From positions 55,819,278-55,883,277 of the forward strand of contig CM055100.1 of assembly GCA_029204225.1 (NCBI GenBank): a stretch of 64,000 bases of DNA. The letters are read 5' to 3'. This document shows positions 13,085 through 24,768 of this stretch, piece by piece. Made by a program: the position numbers and the translations under genes. Under the pieces are notes generated by a model. That model made no database searches and was not told the origin of the DNA. It saw only the letters and a program-made list of their open reading frames with translations. Each line of letters begins with the position of its first letter. Positions within the stretch are counted from its first letter, which is position 1. Origin of the DNA: Diphasiastrum complanatum. Lineage: Eukaryota; Streptophyta; Lycopodiopsida; Lycopodiales; Lycopodiaceae.

Positions 13085-13175
<91 letters not shown>
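13085..13175. repeat. (GA)n microsatellite
   Basis: About 45 uninterrupted GA units, directly after the second copy of the 12.3-13.1 kb duplication. Confidence 0.95.
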
Positions 13176-13177
<2 letters not shown>

Positions 13178-13539
13178 CGATCCTGGTATTGATCTACACT
13201 CGTCTGCTTGTGATCCTAGTATCTATCCACAGTTACGATCCTAGTATACAAACCTGGTATTGATCCACAATCGAGAGGTGTCGATGAAATTTAAAGTCAT
13301 TGTAAGCAAATTATTTGCCAATACTGATAATACCAAAAGAAAAAAAATTAACTAATCCTCCTCCCTCCCTCATTCATGACATCGCTTCTCTTCAGACACA
13401 CACTACCATTCCATTGTCCTTCATTCATCACGTCGAAGATACAGCAACAATAGTCGGTCAGACAGGACCGCGCCAGCCTACCGTTGACTCGCCATTCAAT
13501 GATTTTTGTTTTGTCCCTATAACTTTTTGTGATGCATTT

Positions 13540-14071
13540 TGTCATGTGCCAAATCCCAAGAAAATAGCAATAACAATGAAGTAAAGCTAAAAGCAATAAA
13601 AGTACAAGACAATCATGATAGCATATCAATAGAAAGCTAGAAACATGGAGATCTCAATGGAATCACATTATCAATAAAAGAAAGAGTACAAAGCAATGGA
13701 AATGAGCATTGATTCATGTGGATAGAGCACATCAGACTTAACAATGGAGATCCCTATGGCTCACATTCACAAGGAAGCTAGAAGCTCTCACTTGCAAATG
13801 AGCCAAAAGATTCACAAAATGATGTCTCTTGCCTAGTTATAGACAATGCTCTTACTTAACTTAACTACCTTGAGGGATAGTTAGCCCTTGTTAAGTATTA
13901 TTCAAACTATATTGGGCCCTTGTTGGCCTATTATCCTTATTAATTACTTTGGAGGGCCTAAAGAGAGAACCGCCTTGTTCTTAAGGCTAATAGCTCCAAG
14001 TTGGGCCTACAAAGCTTACATTGGATATTATCTTTCATGTATAAGCACTGATGTACTAAAAGTATATAACA
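13540..14071 (-). repeat. 3' LTR of the Gag-only element
   Basis: 532 bp from TGTCATGTGCC to ATATAACA. It is bordered inside by the pyrimidine-rich CTCCCCCTAC, the complement of the polypurine tract. It aligns over its whole length with the two LTR copies at 19473 and 20014. Confidence 0.85.
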
Positions 14072-14686
14072 CTCCCCCTACTTAAACATTTTTGTCCTAA
14101 AAAATGAAGACGCTTGTCTGATCAGCTTGATCGCCTTGGTTAAGTAGTCATGACCAAGGGCATGTCGTCCAAAATAATAATAATTTATTGTCTTGTTACA
14201 TATCCAAAGCTGTCGAATTGAATCCATTTTGCTAGCTTCAGACTGTATTTTTTATTCACATGGAGGAAAAATTGATGGTCGAAGAAGAAGTTGATGAAGC
14301 ACCATATTGCTTGTTGGCACCCAATCTGTATGGAATGGACAGAGTGCATCACCACAATATCCTCTTTTGTCTGCTTCCTCGACATCACACCAACTCGGAT
14401 GCCTATCCAATTCCCTTGGATTCTTGCTTTTGTCTTACATCTGGCTCTTCTACCGTAGCTGGCAATCTATGTTGTTTAACAAACTTGATGAAGAACATTA
14501 TAATTCTTCCATGAGCAATGGTAGTCGTGAATTGTTGTTCATATATAAATGCTGCACGTGAATAGTCGGCATGAATATTGACACTCTATTGTACGATGAA
14601 GCATATTTCTGAGCATACTGTTGACCAAAATATATTTCTTCAAATTTAGTCAATACCTCATTCATAGGTGGTTGTGAAAAGTTGAC

Positions 14687-16900
14687 CTAATTGACCTCAA
14701 AAATTGACTCTCGTTTCGAAATATAAAATTTGCAGGTGCCCATATAAATCGTTGAAGCATCAACCCCAAATAGTGAAAATACATTCCAAAGTTGAAATAG
14801 GGATTTGATGTTTTGATTGTTCCAAATAACCATTGATGAACAATCATTGTTGATATCACTCAATTGAGGATTGATCACATTAGAGTCCACTGAGCAATGT
14901 AAACCTCTCCAAAGAAACTGATATAGATTGATGGCATATTTTAAAATCAGCTTCCTAAAAGTGTTGGTTGACTGAGAGAATATACCCAATCATTATTCAC
15001 ATCCATACATTCCAAATATGCATGTGAACTACATATTGGCTTTTGAATTCTAGAGAATCCATAGGAGTAAGGTTCTCCAACAAAAGCCACTTGAAGCTCT
15101 TGACTAATGGATCTATGAGGCGTTGAACCATAATCCAAAGTATTGATACAAGCAGAATTTCCATGGATTAAAATCTCTTCATTTCTACCAATATCCATGT
15201 TGAATACCTCATACTCCCTTAGATCATTGTCAAAAATAAAATTATTCTCAAAAGCTCCCATATCAAATTGACATGGTTCGTAGATTGGATTCTTATAATA
15301 ACCACTCAACTCCAAATCATGGAATATCGGTGTCATATAGTCCTTAATCTGAAAGTTTGATGAGTGTCTTGATCGACTTTCTTCGAGCATAGCAATATTC
15401 TCAATCTGACAATCCATAGTTGCTTGTTCATTGACCAGATTAAGGCATTGATGTAGGTCAAGTTCCGAACTTTGATGGTTGAAGTGAAACTCGAAAGGAT
15501 GTTCAATTATCTTCACATCCCTGAATCTTGACCCTTGTCTGAATCCTGATTTTCACCATTTGTTGTTGCAATTGTGTCTGGATCTGGGCCTTCACTTTCG
15601 TCGTCGCTTTGCTCATCTGACTCATTGTCCTCACTTCGCTCATCTGCTTCATCGTTGTCACTTGGCTCATCAGACTCATTGCTTGAATCATCTTCATCTT
15701 CAGAATTTCTTCCCTTTCATTCACATGCGGTTGTCGATCCACTGATGCTTTAGTGTATACACTCACTTTATGAATCCGCATCTTCATTTCCTCAAACCAC
15801 TTTGATTGTTCTTCTTTCCTTTCAGCTTCCAGTTTAAGCCTTTGTTCTTGTTGCTCATACTTTAAAGCATATTCCATAGTTTTCCTTAATCAAAACTCAG
15901 GCTGGAGAGAAGTAGTTTGTAGATAGTTTCCTACAATGCTTCGATATTGAGGTTGTAAGCCATGTATATAACATTGTACAATATATACTTCTCCATAATC
16001 GAATACCAGGACCATTTGTTGGAATTCTCTATTGTACTTAGCAACTATAGTTGTCTGGTCCAAAGAACACCATTGGATGAAGTCAGATCGATTGAAGATC
16101 TGTCTACAAACTCTTTTGAAAGTTAACCAAATCTCAAGAAGGAAGTCATGAACGATGTTCCACCATGACTGAACACGTCCTTGGAAACCCGATGAGGCAA
16201 AGAAAACCATACTATTGTCATCAATACCTCCACTATAGTAGAAATCTTCTAGCCAACTATCTACGTTAATGGAGTGAATGCTTCCATCAAAGGTAGGACT
16301 AACGTATTTATCGTTGGTTGTAATAATAAGGTTTTTGTTGAGCGGTGACTTTCCACCATTCATTGATATGGTTTGTAGATAAGTGCTCCAGAGCAAGTGC
16401 ACGATCCATCATATTGCACAATTCCATAAAACTAGCAGCATAAATGGATTTGCAAGGAGTTGGTTGAAGCACATTCTTTATAGGCGTTTGAAGGAAACCC
16501 ACATAGTAGTTCAAACATTTTCTATACTCAAATTTTGTTTTCTGAACCAATGCCAAGAATTGCTGATTAAATTGTTGTATAGAACCAGTTTGTTTCAGCG
16601 ATTTGAATGATTTCTCATAAAATCTGGTAATACTATCGATGCAAGCAATTTTGAATTGACTCCAAAGCTTTGTGTTCGAATGTGCTTGAGTATCCCACCA
16701 TGCTCAAACTTCTCCTTGAAAGCACAATGAAGCGAAATAGATTTTATCTTCTTCAGAATAATGGCGATGACGGAAATAAGCTTCTTATTCAATCACCCAA
16801 TCATCAATGCTGATTGAACTTGGTTGTCCGTCAAATACAAGGCTGTAACGTACGATTTCAGATTGTATTTCACCAATAGCTGGAAAGTGAATGTTTTGAC
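14687..16900 (-). pseudogene. Gag-like polyprotein region with two Gag modules, broken
   Basis: Reading right to left, the first module (about 16900-16310) has DDWVIE, RHYSEEDKIYFALCFQGEV, a WW pair and QTGSIQQFNQQF in the pattern of Ty3/gypsy retrotransposon Gag. The second (complement 15890-16402) repeats the pattern: SPTFDGS, DSWLEDFYYSGGIDD, FFASSGFQGRVQSWW. A charged, coiled-coil-like, Met/Gln-rich segment follows (complement 15503-15877). Two further frames (complement 14947-15516, 189 aa; complement 14687-14989) resemble nothing I recognise. Stops interrupt the first module. No zinc knuckle and no pol domain follow. Function would be particle formation for a non-autonomous element; the present copy is decayed. 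Confidence 0.6.
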
Positions 16901-17589
16901 TACAATGGTCCATCATTAATGACTAGTGAAGACTTGTGGATTATGAATTCATTGTCTGAAATTTATTCAGAATGATATTTTACAAGCTGGTAAAATTGCT
17001 CTTCTCCACTCACTTAAAGATTCTGAGTCCTCGAAGAATAAAGTGGCTGTGAATGGAAAGTGTAACAAATTAAAATGAAGTAGCAGTTGTGTTCAATCTG
17101 TCACCATGAACAATTTTGCTTTTTACAACGTTTGAATTTGATCTAAAATGGAGATGATATGAAGATTTGAAAATTTATAATGAAAACACGAAAAAAACTG
17201 ACTCAAGAAAAGGGGTCTTGAAATTTTTTCTTGAAAAGTAATAATGACACATTTTTAATAACTTAGCAGTGTCAGACTCATCTTTCTGATCACTTTTCGT
17301 TTTTATAGCATTGGGATCTGAGCTCAAAACAAAGAAGTTATGGGCGCTCAAAGGATGAGAAGGAAAAACGGGCATTCAACTTAGAAAAAGGGGTTGTAAA
17401 TTTTTTACAAACTGGATTGTATAAACTTTGAGATCCATGAATTGTTTTGGTGCTTGGGAGAATTTGCAGGAACCGTAGAAATTTAAAAAGTTTTACGATA
17501 AATTTGTTTTTAATGGCTGTCTATATGGTGCATTTGGGTGCTCGTGAAAGATTGTGGGCAACAGTGATATTTTTTTTTTTGAGAAAAAC

Positions 17590-18604
17590 AACAAAAAAAA
17601 TTCTCAGCAGGGAATAGGTAGAGAGAGAAAAGAGATAATTAATAGGGGTAGAGAGATAGAGCAGGTAACCGAATGAGAGAGGGGTAGAGAGAGAAAATCT
17701 CAACCGACGCACTTAGAGAGCAGGTAACCGACGCGCGTAGAGAGAGGAAATCTCAACCGACGCACTCATAGAGAGAGAAAAAGGGGTAGAGAGAGAGAGA
17801 GAGAGAGAATGTAACCGAAGTTGCGACTCGCAGGAATACTTGGTCTACTATACAAGCAAAAATGATCTTCCCTCTCTTGTCAGACTCCTGGGATCCACCA
17901 AGGCAGGCGGGTCAGATCTTCACTTGCACAAGTTAAAAAAAAATGACAAGTATGTGAAGAGACTATGGAAAATTGAGGTAGAATCATGCAGCAATGTTTA
18001 TCATGGTGATGCTGAAAGATTCACTCCATGAAGGCACAGGTTTGCAGCCAAGCGAAGGGCACGTAACAAAATAGCAAGATACGAATCCGAAAGTGATTCA
18101 GGGTGTTTGTCTGATTTACAAACTTCATCTGAAACGCAGGATAAGTCCAGTGAAAAGGATGATTTGAGGAGCAAAAAGAAACCACGAGCACTAATCGGAA
18201 AGAGAAGTCTCATATCAGAGGATTATCTAAATATCTCTAAAGCCACCACGTTAAGTCAATATGTTGATATTTCTGTTAAGAGAGATGTATCTCTGGTGAT
18301 CACAGCATGCAGGACAAGCTAGCCGAACGTGAACAAGAGGACTCAAGAACTGAATATGGTGCTACTAATACTCTGAGCGATAGCCAAGCCCCTGGACTAC
18401 ATAGAGTACCCAGGGGGGCACACGAGAGGAATCAGCGGATCAGAGCGGAGAGTCACACTTACACAAATAGACAAACTACTGTTGTCGAGACAATGAATGA
18501 CACCAAATTAACACCAATTGATCCTACCCGCAGCAGCAGCAACACCAAAAACTAGGCAATCAATTCAGAGACGCCGCAAAGCATAGCAGGAGGATCGCGA
18601 TATC

Positions 18605-18640
<36 letters not shown>
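17590..18640 (+). other. GA-rich minisatellite and open + strand segment inside the LTR element, possibly captured sequence
   Basis: At 17600-17810 an imperfect repeat (AACCGACGCAC with GTAGAGAGAGA spacers) recurs three or four times. It is followed by + strand frames at about 17830-18300: YLVYYTSKNDLPSLVRLLGS, then KKNDKYVKRLWKIEVES, then after a stop an acidic/basic region with SESDSG and KKKPRALIGKRS. These run against the element's own coding direction. Their composition is protein-like rather than repeat-like, which suggests a captured host gene piece. No family is recognised. (GA)n follows at 18607-18635. Confidence 0.4.
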
Positions 18641-19455
18641 ATTAGGGTTAGGTCGCATAAAAGTTAGGGCTTTAGGTAGGTAGGGTTAGGTCTTTTTTTT
18701 AATAAAGCTTCAAAATGAAAAATTCAAAAAAAATTTACAAAGAAAACTAAACTTCAAATCTAAAAATTTGAAGTGCTTCTCTCTCACCTAGAAAAAAAAT
18801 CCACAAAGAAATTTCAAAATTCTGGCAATTCTAACCCATCTCCACAAATTTGATCATAACTTTCTTAATATTGATCCAAATCAAACAAACTCAGTACCTT
18901 TGAAAAGCTTACAACAAGCTCTATTAGGCTGTGTATCAGATCAATGATTGAATGTGATTTGGTAGGTCAAATAAACAGCAGAACAGGACGTTGAAGAAAG
19001 AAAACTAACAAAACTAGAGCTAGGAATCAAGAATTGTCACAACTTTTTGGATACTAATCCAAATGACTTGCCATATGGATCAGATCAAAGCTAAACAATG
19101 CTCTAAAATCCTATGGAAAGAAACATGAAATAGAAGCTTAGATCAAATCTGAAAAAATCAAATCGAATGAAAGCAAAATTCTAGTCACCTATTTTGACAA
19201 CTTTTGGAAAAAGTGCAATAACTTTTGCATCTCTTATTTAAATGGCTTGAAAATTAGTGCAAATTAAAGCTAAAAAAAAGATCTACAAAGCTATTGAATC
19301 AAATTTAAATAAAAAACAAAATTGAATGTCAAAAATTGGCCTGAACAGACCTGAAAATTTTAAACTTAAAAATTGTCAAAAAGAAAGCTACAAATGCAAT
19401 AAACTTATCAAATCTAATGAAATTCACATAGAATCATCATGAATCAAGGATCTAT

Positions 19456-19467
19456 GCTCTGATACCA
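19456..19467 (-). other. Primer-binding site (initiator Met tRNA)
   Basis: The + strand reads GCTCTGATACCA. Its complement TGGTATCAGAGC is the usual plant initiator-Met tRNA PBS. It is separated from the LTR at 19473 by the 5-bp spacer AGAAA. Confidence 0.85.
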
Positions 19468-19472
19468 AGAAA

Positions 19473-20008
19473 TGTCATGTGCCAAGTCCTAAGAAAATAG
19501 CAATAACAATGAAGTAAAGCTAGAAACAAGAAAAGTACAAGACAATCATGATAACATATCGATAGAAAGCTAGAAAAATGAAGATCTCAATGGAATCACA
19601 TTTTCAATAAAAGAAAGAGTACAAAGCAATGGAAATGAGCATTGATTCATGTGGATAGGGCACACGAGACCTAGCAATGGAGATCCCTATGGCTCACATT
19701 CACAAGGAAGCTAGAAGCTCTCACCTACAAATGAGCCAAAAGATTCACAAAATGATGTCTCTTGCCTAGTTATAGACAATTCTCTTACTTAACTTAACTT
19801 AAATATCTTGAGGGATAGTTAGCCCTTGTTAAGTATTATTCAAACTACATTGCGCCCTTGTTGGCCTATTATCCTCATTAATTACTTTGGAGGACCTAAA
19901 GAGGGAACTACCTTGTTCTTAAGGCTAATAGCTCCTTTTGGGCCTACAAAGCTTACATTGGATATTATCTTGCATGTATAAGCACTGATGTACTAAAAGT
20001 ACATGACA
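19473..20008 (-). repeat. Extra LTR copy lying between PBS and outer 5' LTR
   Basis: 536 bp, TGTCATGTGCC to TACATGACA. It is flanked on both sides by AGAAA (19468-19472 and 20009-20013). This is what a solo LTR inserted into the 5-bp spacer of the older element, with AGAAA duplicated as target site, would leave. Confidence 0.75.
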
Positions 20009-20013
20009 AGAAA

Positions 20014-20549
20014 TATCACGTGCCAAATCTAAGCAAATAGCAATTACAATGGAAGTAAAGCTAAGAGCAAGAAAAGTACAAAGCATTCAAGATAGCATAT
20101 CCATAGAAAGCTAGAAACAATGAGATCTCAATGGAATCACATTAGCAATAAAAAGAAGAGTACAAAGCAATGTAAATGAGCATGGATTCATGTAGATAGG
20201 GCACATGAGACCTAGCAATGGAGATCCCTATGGCTCACATTCACAAGGAAGCTAAAAGCTCTAACTTGCAAATGAGCCAAAAGATTCACAAAATGATGTC
20301 TCTTGCCTAGTTATAGACAATGCTCTTACTTAACTTAACTTAACTATCTTGAGGGATAGTTAACCCTTGTTAAGTATTATTCAAACTACATTGGGCCCTT
20401 GTTGGCCTGTTATCCTTATTAATTACTTTGGAGGGCCTAACAAGGGAACCGCCTTGTTCTGAAGGCTAATAGCTCCTTTTAGGCCTACAAAGCTTACATT
20501 GGATATTATCTTGCATGTATAAGCACTGATGTACTAAAAGTACATGACA
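20014..20549 (-). repeat. Outer 5' LTR of the Gag-only element
   Basis: 536 bp, TATCACGTGCC to TACATGACA, the third copy of the LTR family in this element. The bases after it (CATTC) match those before the far LTR (CATTT). Confidence 0.75.
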
Positions 20550-21163
20550 CATTCACTCTACAATCGCCTCATTCAAGTCCTCCTCTATGGTCCTCTATTA
20601 ATCTAGGTTATGTATGCTAGCCTAGATTTTCCTCTCAAATTCTCCACCTTTGAACTTCAATCCATATCCAATGTCCATTCTACAATATTCTGAGTGTTGA
20701 TATCTATTATCGACTATATGTGGCATCTAATATGTCCCACTCCCATCCAATCCCATCCGTCTCTATCAAGCATAACAATACTCTTGCTTTTTCTTCCTCC
20801 CATGTCTCCTCCATGGCAAAGGGAGCTAGTTTTTTGTCCTTTCACCACCGACACGAATCATTCACGATTCACCACTAGCACTCACCCCAGTCACCAACAC
20901 CACCATCTAATTTTATCCAACCCCTCCCCCTCATACTACATAGCAAATTCAGCACCCCCAGATTCCTCCAACTTGCACTGTCTTGGAACTCCGGAGATTT
21001 ACATGATTGGTAAGCTTTTCTTAAATTCTTATCAAGAAATGAAGATCTAATCCAAGTGTACTCCTCTCCCTCAGAAGCTTTCAGAATTCAAAACCATAGA
21101 TGAAGAACCTAAGGAACCTAGCTTCATGGCAAGAGATACATTTATTGCAATCTCTAAACTATG

Positions 21164-21197
<34 letters not shown>

Positions 21198-21640
21198 GCA
21201 CAGATTTAGATTTACATTTCCAGTGGCCAATCATGATCCCAATCCACCCTCCAGTCTAGAAATGAAGCCTCCAACATGCAAAACACGTGAGAGATCACCC
21301 TCCAATCCACAAATGAAGCCTCCAAAATGAAAAACATGAGAGAGAGAGAGAGAGAGAAAAAAAAAATCTCGAGGTTCAGCCTCCAATATGAGAGAGAGAG
21401 AGACTCCCGCCGGGCAGGGTCCTGACTTGTGATTGGACCGTAATTGCTGCCTGTGAGTTTCCTAAGTGACTGGGACCTAGACTTGTGGTTAAAGTAATCT
21501 ATTTTGATCTAACCGTAGTTAGACTAACATATATGATTTACAAAAGACTGCCAGCATTTATTACAAATTTGGTTATTTATTTTCATACTGATTCAACTAC
21601 ATTTTGTTTCAGACTTTGTTGTTCATCTTCTTTTGCTTTG
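20550..21640. other. No gene seen; short GA tracts
   Basis: The stretch holds (GA)n at about 21167-21197 and 21333-21357 and a twice-repeated CCTCCA-ATG-AAGCCTCCAA motif near 21250-21330. The 118-codon frame at 20694 has a Pro/Ser/His-rich composition and no recognisable domain. Confidence 0.5.
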
Positions 21641-21642
21641 CA

Positions 21643-23041
21643 ATGGCTTCCGGAAGCCGTAGACCACGAAGCAATATTGTCTCAATTTCTGTTTGTAATT
21701 AAAAAGACTCTGATGGCTCTTGGATACCACGTATCTATAGAAAATTTCATTGGGTTCTCATGCATCCCTCCTCAAGAGGTATTTTTGGTAAAAAGAGAAA
21801 ATCAAATATGGATTATAGGAATATTTGGAAAGGTAGAATTTTAGACTTCAAAGTTTCATCCGGTGGTCGATCCATTTCAGAGGTCTTGATTCAACATGTC
21901 GACATGCCTAAGGAAATTAGAATGGAAGGCGTAAGTTTCAGACTCAAATGCAATTGTAAGTTTTGGAGAATTTTTTGCTTTGAGCTTTGCATTAATCATT
22001 TCGACGTGTATCTGAGTATTTAAATGACATATAGTTTTATGGATTTGTGCAGATTTGTATCCATCAAGCATAATCGAATGGCAACCTATACAATCCCTTG
22101 TCGACATCATGGACGTTATTCATTCTGATATTGGTCTTCTGCAATACAAGAACCGCTCCACGAGATCACTTTTGGATTCTTGTATTTTCTTCTATGATTC
22201 ATTTTACACACCCTCCAGTTTAGGTGGAAAATTAGAGGCGATATTATTATCCTCTTTCTCAAGCAAAGAATGGATTCCTCCAGATTCCACCATAGCAGAG
22301 AGCTTCCGATCAAGGTTTTTTATGGACATTCAAAACTGTATGAAATGTAGCACAGGTTCAAAAAACAATAGATTGCACTGGTTTTTGCCTATTGCAATTT
22401 TTGTTGATTTTTTTTTGTTGAATGTAATATTCGTAAAACAGTGACAATGTTTATTTGTAGTGATTTAACAAACAACAAGCCTCCTTGATGATCATTGGGA
22501 TAAAAAGAGTAATGGCAATATCAAGTGCATAGTTAATAGATCGTCAATGAAATTTAGATATCTTATAGAAAAACAAGTGCTTTCTTTAACATTTTATTAT
22601 AGAAGATGGTCCAAAGTTGGCAACGGATGGAAAGCATTGGATCAGGATTTTACAGTGAATCATCAAGATTAAATAGAAATTCAAGTGAGGAAAAATTATT
22701 CTACTCTTACAACAATTGAGGTGGAAGAAGATTGAACACTCGATCACATTCAATCAGAGCTTACATTGCTGCAATATGATAATCCTAAACACTTCTGTTT
22801 TCGAGTCAACAAGAGATTGGTAGGTGTATGTGTATTTATTCCAGTACACATTTGAAATGACTTTCAATGATTTTATTTAAACAAGTTTCAGTGTTTTCAG
22901 TATTGCAATATTTCATTTGACATAATCTCAATGTTGATATTGTTTACAAGTTTCTTTGATGTACAGGTAAGACCAAGACAAGAAAGTCGCATAAAGTGCA
23001 AGGACTTAAATAGAAGCGTAGAAATTGTTGAAACCACATAA
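21643..23041 (+). pseudogene. Gene A of the cluster: unrecognised spliced gene, broken
   Basis: Exon 1 is 21643-21955 from ATG (MASGSRRPRSNIVSISVCN, then an in-frame stop, then WKGRILDFKVSSGGRSISEV). The donor is GTAAGT at 21956 and the acceptor GCAG ends at 22052, keeping phase. Exon 2 from 22053 reads LYPSSIIEWQPIQSLVDIMD and on to about 22370. Exon 3 (about 22463-22819) contains DDHWDKKSNGNIKCIVNRSS and LLQYDNPKHFCFRVNKRLV with two stops. Exon 4 (22967-23041) is a short basic tail. No domain is recognised. It converges on gene B with about 250 bp between the stops. Confidence 0.45.
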
Positions 23042-23287
23042 ACATTGGGGTGATAGACGAGCAACATCAATGTACTTTTAAAAAAAAAAGGAATACAAAG
23101 AAGTCTCAAATGACTTCAAGACTTCATCAAGCAATTTGTATTTAGTATTTTGAAAAATGTACATTGTTTTTGAAATCGATATAATATATTTGTGGCATTC
23201 AGTAATAGACCACTTTCTATTTGCCTATCTATTGTTCTATGGATCATCATGTGATGATATATTTCTATGTGTCTGTCGGAACTATAT

Positions 23288-24768
23288 TTACATTTCAATC
23301 AAAGGTGCCTGAGGCATATCCTCGAGCACTGCAACCTCATCCACGGATCCCCTGGCAGGTTCATCCGAGGCACCTTCATGCTTGTAGGGCCTTGCATATG
23401 ATAGTAAAATTTCCAACATTTCATGCCGATACTGATGAATCCCATTTGCTGATACCTTAGGACATTGGAATTGCAAAAAAAAATATTGAGTGTATGTATG
23501 TATTAGCCAATGTTTTAGTTAACAATATATCATCAGGATACTAGAACATTGAAAAAAATACCTCACGGACACTAGCATCTGGAGGTTGCACCATATACCA
23601 ATCCAAGAACGATTTAACATTCCAGATTGAATACCATCCGCAGTTGAAAGCATCGTCTTGTTGCAAAGACTGAGAAATCACAGCAAAAAATTATTAAGTT
23701 ATAGTTCAATATAATTCTAAACTACATGCCATCATGCAAATAAAATACGTAAAAAGATTTCTTTTACCTTTGCATCAACAACCTCTATGTTGGTATTTAC
23801 AACCAACCCATCGGCCTAGGCAATAGCTCCACCATCCTTTCGTACATGGATTTAATCATGGAATGGGTGGCATGCAAAGAATTCATTGTCATGCACACAG
23901 GTGTGCAGCTTCCAGTCGAATCCACTTTCATGGATATGGCGTGCACACTCCAATGTTTGCTGCCAGAAAGAGACAAGCAATGAATTACTAGAATCTATAA
24001 GAGTTTTTAAAAGAAAAATCTTACAGAAAACAGATATTACAAGAAGAAACTATCTTACTTTGAACAGTATGGGATGATGAACATTGATGCCTCTTTGCTG
24101 GTGTGCCTGAAGAGCCTTCTGGCTTTCCTCTCTTTATTCAACAGATGCCCAAAAAATGGAGACAACAAAAATCTCCTTCGTGACTGTATATGTATATTTA
24201 TGTACATAGTATGCACAAGCAAATTCAACTACTGTGTCTAAGATATATGAGGTCTTTTCTTTAGCTCCCTACAATGCAGGTCTTTGATATGCATTGCAAA
24301 ATTAATATCATCTATACAAAACATAAACTCCCCTCCGAGATCATCTATTTTCTTGGCTATATACAGGTCAAAATCAATGTACCTCTCAGAATAAAAAAAA
24401 TGTGTTTTTAGGTTCATTCGGAAGTCTGATGTGCAACTCTTTAGCAGTTGCATCCACATCAGAAACAATCATGTCTACCACTGTATTTAGGTCATCCTCA
24501 TGTATAGAAGGAGAATTGTGCAGTTGAAGATCAGGGGTTACGGGAGGACTCTCAACCAGTGGAATTGCGGACGTACTAGCCAGATCTTTTCTAATGGGAG
24601 GAGGTGAGGGTGAAGAGCTGGGAGACCTGGGCTTGGGTTGTGAACGCTTGGGCTGTGCTTGCTTTCTCTTTTTGCGGGGTGGAACAGGCCCCCTTCCAAG
24701 AGGAACTTGCCTCTGTGTGAATCCAGACTTTAAAATGTTGTCATAGGTTGTTTCGAAGCCTCATGACA
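23288..24768 (-). pseudogene. Gene B, 3' part: basic linker plus Ulp1/C48-like cysteine protease domain, broken
   Basis: A frame overlapping the end of the H3-like ORF (+1 relative to it) encodes GPVPPRKKRKQAQPKRSQPK, a likely nuclear-localisation and Pro/Ser linker, then HEDDLNTVVDMIVSDVD. After a slip in a T8 run it continues with IDDINFAMHIKDLHCREL and ILDTVVEFACAYYVHKYT. Exon 1 ends at 24059 (AAA|GTAAG). Later exons are complement(23768-23959), complement(23562-23669) and complement(23288-23455), all in phase 0 with good splice sites. The third holds SLQQDDAFNCGWYSIWNV, matching the Gln...Asn-Cys-Gly pattern of Ulp1-type proteases (Cys at about 23640-23642). The preceding exon has candidate His/Asp in ACHPFHD. 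Stops occur at three places, including two in the second exon. Fusion to the H3 domain is inferred. Confidence 0.6.

Larger units (their letters stand above)
13540..20549 (-). mobile_element. Non-autonomous LTR retrotransposon with Gag-like ORFs and no pol (TR-GAG type)
   Basis: LTRs begin TGTCATGTGCC (or TATCACGTGCC) and end TACATGACA or TATATAACA on the + strand. Copies lie at 13540-14071, 19473-20008 and 20014-20549. The primer-binding site (rc TGGTATCAGAGC) at 19456-19467 and a purine tract on the - strand (rc of CTCCCCCTAC, just after 14071) show it reads right to left. Flanking CATTT (13535-13539) and CATTC (20550-20554) look like a decayed 5-bp target duplication. This makes the outermost LTRs the real ends. 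Internally two Gag-like modules are seen on the - strand. No protease, RT, RNase H or integrase motif was found in the roughly 5.4 kb interior. A related full element would have to supply pol. Confidence 0.8.

Noticed and set aside
18638-18695. TTAGGG-like telomere repeats (GGGTTAGG, TTTAGG)
   Set aside because: Only a few imperfect, irregularly spaced units in a GA-rich context; not a telomere array.
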